DNA of 9,516 bases from contig JAGBXE010000106.1 of NCBI GenBank assembly GCA_017629455.1, forward strand, positions 1 through 9,516, in the 5' to 3' direction. The notes below the pieces were generated by a model that saw nothing but the letters and a program-made list of their open reading frames with translations, was not told the origin of the DNA and did no database searches. A program made the translations under genes and the position numbers. The stretch comes from Kiritimatiellia bacterium. GTDB taxonomy: Bacteria > Verrucomicrobiota > Kiritimatiellia > RFP12 > UBA1067. Within the stretch, counting starts at the first letter, position 1. Each line of letters begins with the position of its first letter. Below are positions 1-6,996 of the stretch, piece by piece.

Positions 1-76
1 CAAAAGCCTTAGACTGGTTTTCATGCCCTGCTTTTCCGTCGGTTAAAATCAGAACTTTTTTCTCAGCCGTATTCAT
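1..76 (-). CDS. ELM1-like family protein, N-terminal fragment (runs off the left edge)
   Basis: Only the first 25 codons are in the window; the gene continues beyond base 1. The readable N-terminus is MNTAEKKVLILTDG followed by KAGHENQS. A beta strand leading into a DGKxGHxNQS motif resembles the start of the ELM1 family (COG3660, annotated as mitochondrial fission ELM1 family protein), proteins with a glycosyltransferase-like fold whose bacterial role is poorly defined. The ATG at 74-76 is chosen because the other nearby ATG (82-84) hits a stop after three codons. No Shine-Dalgarno sequence precedes it; a consensus -10 element lies only six bases upstream. It follows a glycosyltransferase gene that ends in a terminator, so it is probably a separate transcription unit, though both could serve surface glycan synthesis. 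With so few residues the family call is tentative. Confidence 0.5.
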   Translation of the reverse strand, partial: MNTAEKKVLILTDGKAGHENQSKAF

Positions 77-82
77 GGTGCC

Positions 83-91
83 ATTATACCA
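83..91 (-). promoter_or_regulatory. Extended -10 promoter (TGGTATAAT) for the left-edge gene
   Basis: On the minus strand this reads TGG then TATAAT, a perfect sigma70 -10 hexamer with the TGn extension that can stand in for a weak -35. No TTGACA-like hexamer is visible 16-18 bases upstream. Only GGCACC separates the hexamer from the ATG at 76, so transcription would be expected to begin at or next to the A of that ATG. The element lies just past the U-tract of the preceding terminator, where a promoter for a new unit belongs. Confidence 0.6.
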
Positions 92-96
92 CAATT

Positions 97-124
97 AAAA
101 AACTTCTCGCTCCATCAGGAGCAA
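97..124 (-). terminator. Intrinsic terminator overlapping the glycosyltransferase stop codon
   Basis: Read on the minus strand, GCTCC-TGAT-GGAGC forms a five-pair stem with a four-base loop. It extends to seven pairs with a U-A and a G-U pair (107-113 with 118-124). After GAAG comes a run of six T (97-102). The TGA stop of the glycosyltransferase (115-117) is the first three bases of the loop. The stem is short and the spacer before the T-run is four bases, so strength is uncertain, but the position at the operon end supports the call. Confidence 0.6.
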
Positions 125-1191
125 CTCGATAATACTTTTTCGGCGTAAGCGGCATAAATTTTCTTAGCGTCAAACTCAATCTTACACAGCTTAAAGGAAG
201 CGCCGCGCTCGGTTTTAAGTGCCGCATTAACCGCCTCGGCAAGAGAATCTGCATCGCCCGAAGTGAACGTTGCCCCGCACTTATACTTGCCAATAAGCTC
301 TCTCGACTCACCGCCCAGCGAAGAGACAATTGGCAAATCCGCTTTCGCGTAATCAAACATCTTATTGGGAATTCCTACCCACGCATCATCATTCATCGGG
401 ATAAGCCCCACATCACAACTTAACAACATCGCTTCAAGCTCGTCACGCCCAAGGGGATTTTTGCCGCCTGCAACAACGAGCTTCATTCCTAATTTATCAG
501 CCGCGCGCGCGGCAGTTGAAAGGTCGTACGTCACTCCCGTTCCGCCGATATAAGCGATCTTTGAGTTACTGCGAACACTTTTAACAATCTTATCTTCTTC
601 GTTATCGACTTCTATACCGAGATATGCCTTGTAATAATCTGACCTTCCGGTAAGACTGCGGTAACGTTCGCATACACCAGTTACCAAATCGGCCTCTCGA
701 AATATTTTTTTTGCCCACGAGCGCAAAGGCTTAAGCGCATAGCCGGGAAACACCCTCTCAAAAGTCTGTGGCCACGCATCCTGAATATCTACCACTACTT
801 TCGCCCCTACAGAGCGCGCAAAGCGCATGACAGACGCTGCAGCAGATATTGTCGGAAACGATGTAATAATGATTGAAGGCTTACCCGATAAAGCCGCCTC
901 TTTGCGCGCCTGCTTAATCCAAGTTCGCGCATACAAAACGTGGCTTAATACGCGCTTAAATGAAACATTACGCGCGTATGGCATGGTTGGAATAAGCCGA
1001 ACCTTAACGCGTGGATCAATTGCAGGCTCTGCAATTTCGCGCCGACATTTACGCGCGTGCGAAAAATCAGAAGTCCAAACTGTAACATCATGTCCAAGCT
1101 CGGCAAATGCGCACGCCATATGCGAATAGCGCATTTTGCGAAACCCCTCTCCGGGGAGATTGTCGAACGGATTCTGTATCCAGACGACCAT
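115..1191 (-). CDS. GT4-type (GT-B fold) glycosyltransferase
   Basis: The 358-residue protein looks like a retaining glycosyltransferase of the GT4/WbuB-like group, which transfers a sugar from a nucleotide donor, often in surface polysaccharide synthesis. The N-terminal acceptor domain begins with a strand and the pattern NLPGEGFRKMRYSHMA...LGHDVTVWTSDFSH (residues 11-45), characteristic of this group. DIQDAWP is at 135-141. The C-terminal donor domain starts near YIGG (214-217), and PNKMFDYAKADLPIV (275-289) with ESREL (295-299) matches the donor-binding end of GT4 enzymes. No signal peptide or transmembrane segment is obvious, so it is probably cytosolic or membrane-associated. The ATG at 1191 lies 12 bases after the rbfA stop behind a weak AGG. 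The gene is last in the nusA operon, an unusual place for a glycosyltransferase. Donor and acceptor cannot be told from sequence. Confidence 0.85.
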   Translation of the reverse strand: MVVWIQNPFDNLPGEGFRKMRYSHMACAFAELGHDVTVWTSDFSHARKCRREIAEPAIDPRVKVRLIPTMPYARNVSFKRVLSHVLYARTWIKQARKEAALSGKPSIIITSFPTISAAASVMRFARSVGAKVVVDIQDAWPQTFERVFPGYALKPLRSWAKKIFREADLVTGVCERYRSLTGRSDYYKAYLGIEVDNEEDKIVKSVRSNSKIAYIGGTGVTYDLSTAARAADKLGMKLVVAGGKNPLGRDELEAMLLSCDVGLIPMNDDAWVGIPNKMFDYAKADLPIVSSLGGESRELIGKYKCGATFTSGDADSLAEAVNAALKTERGASFKLCKIEFDAKKIYAAYAEKVLSSCS

Positions 1192-1203
1192 TTTGCCTGA
1201 GCT

Positions 1204-1554
1204 TTAGCTCTGGGGCAGGCTATCGAGAATCGCCAACACTTCGTCGCCCTTCTCGATTGAACGATCAAGGCGGAAAGCCAGTTTAGGCGTAAACTTCAAC
1301 TTTACTTCGCGAGCAATAATCTCTTGGAAACGACGGGCACGCGAGCGAAGTTGGCGCATGGCGATGGTCTTTAGATTTTCATCGCCAAAAATAGACACGC
1401 TTACAACGGCGTCGTGCAGATCGCGCCCGCACGAAACGCCAGTTACTGTTATGCTGCTTGGCGGAACAAGATCGCCGCGCATAACGGTAAACATACTCTC
1501 GGCGATAACTCGCTTGAGAAGACTGTTTACCCGTTCTAACCTGTCTACGCCCAT
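1204..1554 (-). CDS. rbfA: Ribosome-binding factor A (30S maturation)
   Basis: A 116-residue protein, the usual size for RbfA, the KH-like factor that binds the 30S subunit and helps mature the 5' end of 16S rRNA. Recognisable features are the N-terminal RLERVNSLLKRVIAE helix (residues 5-19), the central DLHDAVVSVSIFGDE strand and helix, and the closing TPKLAFRLDRSIEKGDEVLAILDSL signature (89-113). It follows infB by 36 bases, the conserved infB-rbfA order. The start is fixed at ATG 1552-1554 because a TAG lies four codons upstream in frame with no start between. The best ribosome site, GGAGG (1569-1573), is 14 bases from the ATG, longer than usual, so initiation may be slow or coupled to infB. 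The glycosyltransferase follows 12 bases later. Confidence 0.95.
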   Translation of the reverse strand: MGVDRLERVNSLLKRVIAESMFTVMRGDLVPPSSITVTGVSCGRDLHDAVVSVSIFGDENLKTIAMRQLRSRARRFQEIIAREVKLKFTPKLAFRLDRSIEKGDEVLAILDSLPQS

Positions 1555-1590
1555 CTTATCGAGCTATGCCTCCAGATGTTGCCTGTTGGA

Positions 1591-4065
1591 TTAAAGACTT
1601 CTAGGAAGCTCTTCGAGCGAGTAGCATTCGATGACGTCGCCTGCACGGAAATCTTCGAAATCCGTAAAGCACACACCGCATTCCTGCTGCCCAGAAACTT
1701 CCTTGACCTCGTCCTTGAAGTGGCGCAAAGTCTTGACCTTGCCATCCCAAATCAACTGCTTGGCGCGAATGATGCGGAACTTCTCCTTAGCAACGATTCT
1801 ACCATCGAGCATCTGAGAGCCAGCAATCTTGCCGAGCTTGCCGATATCGTAAATCGCCTTGATTTCAGCGTGGCCGAGAACAACTTCCTTGTACTCGGGC
1901 GGCAGAAGATCAAGCATGCAATTCTTGACGTGATCGATTAATTCGTAGATGATCCTGAAGGAGTTGATCCTTACGCCATCGTGACGAGCCTGGCTTTGGA
2001 CGCCAGAATCGTTAGCAATATCAAAGCCAACGATAATGGCCTTGCCTGCGGCGGCAGATTTTACATCTGTCATCGAGACGTTACCAGTGCCGGTGCCAAT
2101 AACGGAAAGCGAAACCTTGTCGCTCTTGATTTCCTGAAGCGCATTAACAATAGCTTCGAGCGAACCTTGCGTATCGGACTTGACGATAACGTTAAGCTCG
2201 CGGCGGCCTTCGGCGGCCATAGCGTTCATAAGCGCATCGAGCGTTGCGATCTTCGAAGTCGTCAGCTCATTAAGCTTGCGCTCCTGCGCCGTCTGCTCTG
2301 CAAGAACGCGTGCACGCTTTTCGTCAAGCATTACGCGGAATTCGCTGCCAGCTTCGGGAACGCCCGAAAGACCCGTACATTTAACGGGTGTGGCAGGCGG
2401 AACTTCGCGCACGCGGCGACCGCGGTCGTCGATAAGCGCACGCACCTTGCCGAAATGCTCGCCAATAAGGATAGCATCGCCGACATGGAGAGTGCCGCCC
2501 GAAACGAGGAGCGTTGCGCACGGACCAAGGCCCTGCTGCAATTCAGACTCAATAACGTAACCGTTTGCGCGGCGGTTGGGATTGGCCTGAAGTTCAAGAA
2601 CGTCGGCCTGAACGAGAATATTCTCAAGAAGCGATTCAACGCCTTCGCCGTTAAGGCCGCTCACAGGACAGCAAATAATATCGCCGCCCCAATCTTCGGG
2701 CGTAAGACCCGCCTTCTGGAGCTGCTGCTTGACCTTGTCGACATTAGCTGTAGGCTTGTCGCACTTTGTTATAGCCACCATAATCTGCACGCCTGTCTGA
2801 CGAGCGACCTTGATGCACTCTTCAGTCTGAGGCATGATACCATCATCGGCAGCAATAATGAGAACTGCAATATCGGTAATCTGCGCACCGCGTGCACGCA
2901 TGGCACTGAATGCCGCGTGACCAGGGGTATCAAGGAACGTGATTTTGCGCCCGGCAATTTCGACCTGATAGGCGCTAATCTGCTGAGTAATACCGCCTGC
3001 TTCGCCCTGCGCAACGTGCTCTTTACGGATCCAGTCCATAAGCGTCGTCTTACCGTGGTCGACGTGACCAAGGAACGTAACGACTGGCGCACGAGGCTTA
3101 AGGGTTTCGGGTGCGTCATCCGGGATCAAGTCGTCGGCATCGATAGCCTTAAGAACAGGCTTTGCCGCTGCCTTATCGCGCGTATGTTCGATTGTCACCT
3201 TAAAGCCATACTTCTCGGCGACCTTCGTAGCAATATCAGGCTCGATGCGCTGATTGATAGATGCTAAAACCTTAAGAAGCATCAAATCGGCAATAAGCCT
3301 ATTGGGCTTAATGTTGAGCTTAGCCGCAAAATCCTTAACGACGACGGCGCCGCGAATCGAGATCTCGCGAGATTCCTCGTTAACGGAAATGCGCCCACCC
3401 TGCTCAGGAACTGCAGGAGCGTTGCGCTGATTGCGCTTTTCAAAACTCTTCTGACCTTCACGGTCTTTCCTACCGCGCCTGCTACCGCGTTCGTCGTCAT
3501 CGTATTGAACAACCTTCGGCGGTTTCGGTTTAGGAGCGGCCGCTACCGAAATCGAAATGGCTGCCGTGGGGCGCGTACGCTGAATGGGCTTAAAGCCTTT
3601 GGCCGTAAGACCAGTTGCAGCAGCAGAAATCGTGGGTAGCGGAGCCTTGGGCTTTGCTACTGGCGCCATCTTGATTTTAGGAGCGGCAGCCTGCGCAGGC
3701 TGGGCTACGGGCGCCTTAGGTTTAGCTGGCGTAGAAGCAGGTGCGGCAACAGGCTCGGAAGGAGGAAGGACCTGAACCTTGCGCCCTTCTGCCGCTTCCT
3801 TTGCTATGCGCAAATGCTCCTGAAGCTTTTCGCGCTGCTGAGCGAAAAACTCGGCATTAAGTTCGCTTGCGCGTTTGATCTTCTCTTGCCTGCGGGCAGC
3901 AATTTTCGCCGTATCGACACCAGCAAAAGCCTCGCGCAGACGCGCAGCATCGGCCTCATTGACGGAAGCGATGGCGTTGGTCGCATCAATCCCAGCCGCC
4001 TCTGCCGCTTTGACGACATCGGCACTGCCGACACCGATTTGCTTAGCTATCTCGTAAATTCTCAT
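1591..4065 (-). CDS. infB: Translation initiation factor IF-2
   Basis: An 824-residue GTPase that places fMet-tRNA on the 30S subunit and promotes subunit joining. Domains in order: IF2 N-domain (1-50), charged helix (52-96), a Pro/Ala/Lys-rich linker (about 100-220), second N-domain (232-295), G domain (about 325-495), beta-barrel domain II, domain III, and the fMet-tRNA-binding C-terminal barrel ending with CGVCFTDFEDFRAGDVIECY (796-815). G-motifs: G1 GHVDHGKT (333-340), G2 GIT (358-360), G3 DTPGH (379-383), G4 TKCD (433-436) and G5 SGL (469-471). G4 has Thr where most IF2 have Asn (NKxD), and G5 is SGL rather than the commoner SAx. The ATG overlaps the nusA TGA by four bases (ATGA), implying translational coupling; GAGG lies ten bases upstream. 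ylxR, often found between nusA and infB, is absent. Confidence 0.98.
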   Translation of the reverse strand: MRIYEIAKQIGVGSADVVKAAEAAGIDATNAIASVNEADAARLREAFAGVDTAKIAARRQEKIKRASELNAEFFAQQREKLQEHLRIAKEAAEGRKVQVLPPSEPVAAPASTPAKPKAPVAQPAQAAAPKIKMAPVAKPKAPLPTISAAATGLTAKGFKPIQRTRPTAAISISVAAAPKPKPPKVVQYDDDERGSRRGRKDREGQKSFEKRNQRNAPAVPEQGGRISVNEESREISIRGAVVVKDFAAKLNIKPNRLIADLMLLKVLASINQRIEPDIATKVAEKYGFKVTIEHTRDKAAAKPVLKAIDADDLIPDDAPETLKPRAPVVTFLGHVDHGKTTLMDWIRKEHVAQGEAGGITQQISAYQVEIAGRKITFLDTPGHAAFSAMRARGAQITDIAVLIIAADDGIMPQTEECIKVARQTGVQIMVAITKCDKPTANVDKVKQQLQKAGLTPEDWGGDIICCPVSGLNGEGVESLLENILVQADVLELQANPNRRANGYVIESELQQGLGPCATLLVSGGTLHVGDAILIGEHFGKVRALIDDRGRRVREVPPATPVKCTGLSGVPEAGSEFRVMLDEKRARVLAEQTAQERKLNELTTSKIATLDALMNAMAAEGRRELNVIVKSDTQGSLEAIVNALQEIKSDKVSLSVIGTGTGNVSMTDVKSAAAGKAIIVGFDIANDSGVQSQARHDGVRINSFRIIYELIDHVKNCMLDLLPPEYKEVVLGHAEIKAIYDIGKLGKIAGSQMLDGRIVAKEKFRIIRAKQLIWDGKVKTLRHFKDEVKEVSGQQECGVCFTDFEDFRAGDVIECYSLEELPRSL

Positions 4066-5342
4066 AGCTCTTCAGCCTCTGCGCTCGTAAGTTCTGCTAC
4101 GGCAATGGCCGCTGCGTACACACCCTTGGCGGTTACTTCATCAAGACCGGACGACGCGACGAACGTTGCTTCGTCGACGGCTGTAATGCCATCGACAGTA
4201 AGGAAGCCCGCGTCAACAATCATGCTGGCAACAGCCGACGAAACAGAGAACATCTCGGCAAGGTCTCTGACTGCCGCGTCCTTCTTTTCTTCGAACGACG
4301 CTGTCGCCATCGACTTCTTAACTTCGACATGCCAGCCGGTAAGCTTCGTAGCAAGGCGGACATTCTGGCCACGCTTGCCGATTGCCAGCGAATACTGATC
4401 TGCCGCGGCAACCACGTGCACCGTGTTAGGCAGCGCAGGATCGACCTCGATAGATTCGAGCTTGGCAGGGGCAAGAGCCTGCGCTACGTACTGGCGAATA
4501 TCTTCATTCCAGCGGACAATATCGATCTTCTCGCCATGAAGCTCACTCACAATTGCGCGCACTCTGCTGCCGCGCTGCCCGACACATGCGCCGACAGGAT
4601 CGACCGACTCGTTAGATGTGCGAACGGCAATCTTGGCCCTGTAGCCAGGATCGCGGCTTACGCTCATAATTTCAACAACGCCATCGGAAATCTCGCTAAC
4701 TTCAAGCCTGAAAAGGGCCTCAACAAACTTGCCGCTTGCGCGCGAAAGCGTGACGCTCGGGCCGTGGGATTCAGGATCAACGCGAAGAATTATCGCACGG
4801 ATAGGATCGCCCACTTGATAGTCTTCGGTAGGAATGCGCTCTCTGCCGGGAAGAATCATCTCAGTCTTGCCGACAGTCACATACGTATCGCGCTTGGAAA
4901 TGGCTGAAACTGTGCCGCTTACGATGTCGCCCACGCGATCTCTATATTCGGAGAATGTATTGGTGCGCTCGGCGTCACGAATCTTCTGCATGATCATCTG
5001 ACGCGACATTTGAGCAGCGATGCGCCCAAGGCGAGAGGCGGGCATTTCGATCTCGACGGTATCGCCCTCGTTAACCTCTTCATCGCGCTTGAAGCGACGA
5101 GCCTTGGCAATTGAGATAAAACCAGGGCCGACATCCTCATCAGATACGACGAGCGTGTCGTAGACATGCAAGGAAAGATCTTTTCTATCGATAGCCACGC
5201 GTAAGTCGTTGGTGACATTTTGATTTCGCCGCGCCGCCTGACTTATTGCCTGCTCGATCGCCGTAAGCACAATCTCACGACTAACGCCGCGCTCATTTTC
5301 GATGTGCTGCACGACCGCCAGCAATTGACTGTTCATCGCCAT
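4062..5342 (-). CDS. nusA: Transcription termination/antitermination factor NusA
   Basis: A 426-residue RNA-binding elongation factor that modulates pausing, termination and antitermination by RNA polymerase. The N-terminal polymerase-binding domain covers about 1-125 and the S1 domain about 132-200. KH1 carries GACVGQRGSRV (251-261) and KH2 carries AIGKRGQNVRLA (320-331). One helix-hairpin-helix type C-terminal domain spans about 360-420, followed by an acidic tail. It is shorter than E. coli NusA (495), which has two such C-terminal domains. The ATG at 5340-5342 is chosen because AAGGAG (5351-5356) lies eight bases upstream. A GTG three codons earlier (5349-5351) would overlap that ribosome site, and an ATG two codons later is less well spaced. 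The gene heads its operon behind its own promoter; rimP, its usual upstream neighbour, is not here. Confidence 0.97.
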   Translation of the reverse strand: MAMNSQLLAVVQHIENERGVSREIVLTAIEQAISQAARRNQNVTNDLRVAIDRKDLSLHVYDTLVVSDEDVGPGFISIAKARRFKRDEEVNEGDTVEIEMPASRLGRIAAQMSRQMIMQKIRDAERTNTFSEYRDRVGDIVSGTVSAISKRDTYVTVGKTEMILPGRERIPTEDYQVGDPIRAIILRVDPESHGPSVTLSRASGKFVEALFRLEVSEISDGVVEIMSVSRDPGYRAKIAVRTSNESVDPVGACVGQRGSRVRAIVSELHGEKIDIVRWNEDIRQYVAQALAPAKLESIEVDPALPNTVHVVAAADQYSLAIGKRGQNVRLATKLTGWHVEVKKSMATASFEEKKDAAVRDLAEMFSVSSAVASMIVDAGFLTVDGITAVDEATFVASSGLDEVTAKGVYAAAIAVAELTSAEAEEL

Positions 5343-5350
5343 CTTAATCA

Positions 5351-5356
5351 CTCCTT
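5351..5356 (-). promoter_or_regulatory. Shine-Dalgarno site that sets the nusA start
   Basis: AAGGAG on the minus strand, eight bases before ATG 5340-5342. It excludes the GTG at 5349-5351, which overlaps it, as the start codon. Confidence 0.85.
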
Positions 5357-5369
5357 ACGCTTGCCTACC

Positions 5370-5411
5370 AAAAATCAAAAAGAACAATCCGGTTCGACCC
5401 ACCCGGATCGC
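5370..5411 (-). terminator. Terminator-like hairpin in the nusA leader (candidate attenuator)
   Basis: On the minus strand ATCCGG (5403-5408) pairs with CCGGAT (5387-5392) around a ten-base loop. The stem extends outward to nine pairs including two G-U (5403-5411 with 5384-5392). It is followed by a T-rich tail with two runs of five T (5377-5381 and 5370-5374). It lies downstream of the nusA promoter and upstream of its ribosome site, so it could attenuate the operon, end upstream read-through, or both. A further CCGG at 5411-5414 can pair with the CCGG at 5403-5406 around a CGAT loop, which would disrupt the terminator stem. Confidence 0.5.
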
Positions 5412-5424
5412 CGGAAACGTGCGT

Positions 5425-5453
5425 ATATTACATTTTTTGGGCTAAATTGTCAA
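5425..5453 (-). promoter_or_regulatory. Sigma70-type promoter of the nusA-infB-rbfA-glycosyltransferase operon
   Basis: Minus strand: perfect -35 TTGACA (5448-5453), a 17-base spacer, and -10 TAATAT (5425-5430; four of six match TATAAT). Expected transcription start is near 5418, giving a leader of roughly 75 bases before nusA. It lies in the 133-base gap after the ispH-uppS gene and marks the boundary between the two operons. Confidence 0.75.
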
Positions 5454-5475
5454 CCGGCCGCCCATAAACTAGGCT

Positions 5476-6996
5476 TTAAACGCCCCCTTTTCGGCGATGT
5501 CTTTCGGCATACGATTCTAGCGCGGCATCAAGCTCTTTTTCGGAAAAATCCGGCCAAAGCGTCTCTGTAAAATAGTATTCCGCATATGCCGACTCCCAGA
5601 GCAAGAAGTTTGAAGTACGCAATTCCCCGCTTGTGCGAATAATAAGGTCAGGATCTGGCACGTCGGGGGCGTATAAATAGTTGCGAAAAGTCTCTTCTGT
5701 CACTTTTTCGCCTTTTTCTATGGCAATATTAACTGCATCTACAATTTCTGCGCGCCCGCCATATGAGATAGCAGCTATAAATTCTCGCTCAAAACCAGCC
5801 GTCTTCGCTTCAAGATTCTCAACCACCTTCCTCAAGCTCGCCGAAAGATCTCCGCGCCTGCCAACCATTCTAAAGCGGATTTTATTTTTCATAAAATCCT
5901 TCTCCTTCGACTTCAGCATCTTTGCAAAAAGCTTCATCAGCCCATCAACCTCTTCTCTAGGCCGCTTCCAGTTTTCGGTCGAAAAAGCATAAACGGTAAG
6001 GTATCGTATTCCCCTTTCGCCTGACCACTTTAAAACATCGCCAAGCGTCTTTGCCCCTGCAATATGGCCTTCTCCGCGCCTTTTGCCGCGTTGCGCCGCC
6101 CAACGCCCGTTGCCATCCATTATAATCGCCACATGCTGCGGCACGTTGCGCAGATATCTTACTGCTTCCATAAAGAACCTTTCTGGCGTAGATGCCGCGC
6201 TTGTAACGCCAAGCCTGTCTATGCCGCTAAAATCTATGGCTCTAAGATCATCCATCGTGCCTGCCATAAACGCCTTAGCGCCCCCTTCTTGTGCAACATC
6301 GGCAAGCCTGCACGCATTTGATGAATTTTTAGACCCTAGTACGAGTACCGCCGCGATTTCACCTTTGTTTTTACTGGCTTTTGCGCAAAATTTGCGCACT
6401 GCATCCTGGCGGTCTTTCGTTGCGCGGCAAACATCGGTCATAGTCTCAACCTTGTAGCGACTGCGCAATTCATCTATGGCGCGAGCTACTTCATCGGCGT
6501 TCATCGTAGTTTGCGCTACAACTCCTAAAGTTTCTCCGTGTAATTTGCACTTGCCGACATTCGAAGGCTTTACAACTTCAGCTTTGCCACCTACCGACGC
6601 AACCTCGCCTAAAATTCCTATAGCCTCGGCATGAGATTCTCCACCCAAAACTAAAACGGGGATATTGCGCTTAGCAAACTTAAGTGCTGCCTTATGCACC
6701 TTCTCGACGAATGGGCACGTTGTATCCACAACTTTCAAGCCGTGTTCCTTGGCGTATTGCCTTACAGCAGGCGCAACTCCATGCGCCGAAAAAACGACAG
6801 TTTCGCCATCTGGCACATCTTCAATGCGATCAACAAAGCGGTAGCCTAACGCCTTAAGTTCGCCAATAACAATTTCATTATGAACAAGCTCGTGCAGGCA
6901 ATAGACGTTATTCAGAGTGAGCGCTTTAGATATCGCCGCGTTCACGCCTGCGCAAAGCCCGTGGGGCTCTATCACCTCAATACAACAATTTTTCAC
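5476..6996 (-). CDS. ispH-uppS: Fused IspH (HMBPP reductase) - UppS (undecaprenyl diphosphate synthase)
   Basis: One 506-codon frame holds two complete enzymes. Residues 1-280 are IspH, the 4Fe-4S reductase turning HMBPP into IPP and DMAPP. Cluster cysteines are C15 (GLCAGV), C94 (TTCPFVEKVH) and C190 (DVCRAT). Active-site residues are H39, H72 (SAHGV), H122 and E124, with GSKNSSN (221-227) and TSAASTP (265-271). Residues 285-506 are UppS, the cis-prenyltransferase extending farnesyl diphosphate with IPP to C55. It has HVAIIMDGNGRWA (288-300, catalytic D294), GHIAGA (H311), FSTENW (338-343) and RTSGELRTSNF (454-464, with E473 after it). The IspH terminal helix (PERFFMEAVRYL) runs directly into UppS with almost no linker. 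Start is GTG 6994-6996, with AAGG six bases upstream; an overlapping ATG (6996-6998) stops at once. It follows ftsI by 30 bases. Both halves look catalytically intact. Confidence 0.95.
   Translation of the reverse strand: MKNCCIEVIEPHGLCAGVNAAISKALTLNNVYCLHELVHNEIVIGELKALGYRFVDRIEDVPDGETVVFSAHGVAPAVRQYAKEHGLKVVDTTCPFVEKVHKAALKFAKRNIPVLVLGGESHAEAIGILGEVASVGGKAEVVKPSNVGKCKLHGETLGVVAQTTMNADEVARAIDELRSRYKVETMTDVCRATKDRQDAVRKFCAKASKNKGEIAAVLVLGSKNSSNACRLADVAQEGGAKAFMAGTMDDLRAIDFSGIDRLGVTSAASTPERFFMEAVRYLRNVPQHVAIIMDGNGRWAAQRGKRRGEGHIAGAKTLGDVLKWSGERGIRYLTVYAFSTENWKRPREEVDGLMKLFAKMLKSKEKDFMKNKIRFRMVGRRGDLSASLRKVVENLEAKTAGFEREFIAAISYGGRAEIVDAVNIAIEKGEKVTEETFRNYLYAPDVPDPDLIIRTSGELRTSNFLLWESAYAEYYFTETLWPDFSEKELDAALESYAERHRRKGGV
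6169..6184 (-). promoter_or_regulatory. Possible internal ribosome site and ATG at the UppS domain boundary
   Basis: Inside the fused gene, AGAAAGG (6178-6184) lies six bases before the in-frame ATG 6169-6171 (codon 276). Translation from here would give a 231-residue protein starting 12 residues before HVAIIMDGNG, close to the N-terminus of normal stand-alone UppS. Codons 272-273 (Glu-Arg) also account for the purines, so the match may be coincidental. Confidence 0.35.

Noticed and set aside
945..1268. A 107-codon frame spanning the rbfA-glycosyltransferase junction
   Set aside because: It is out of frame with both recognised genes and overlaps their conserved ends.
1981..3267. A 428-codon open frame on the plus strand opposite infB
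   Set aside because: It lies wholly antisense to the conserved IF-2 coding region, has no recognisable domain, and is explained by the codon bias of the real gene.
3814..4907. Plus-strand open frames of 194 and 192 codons opposite infB and nusA
   Set aside because: Both are antisense to strongly conserved domains and show no protein-like motif or ribosome site I could recognise.
5349..5351. GTG as the nusA start, adding three residues
   Set aside because: It overlaps the AAGGAG ribosome site; the ATG at 5340-5342 has ideal spacing.
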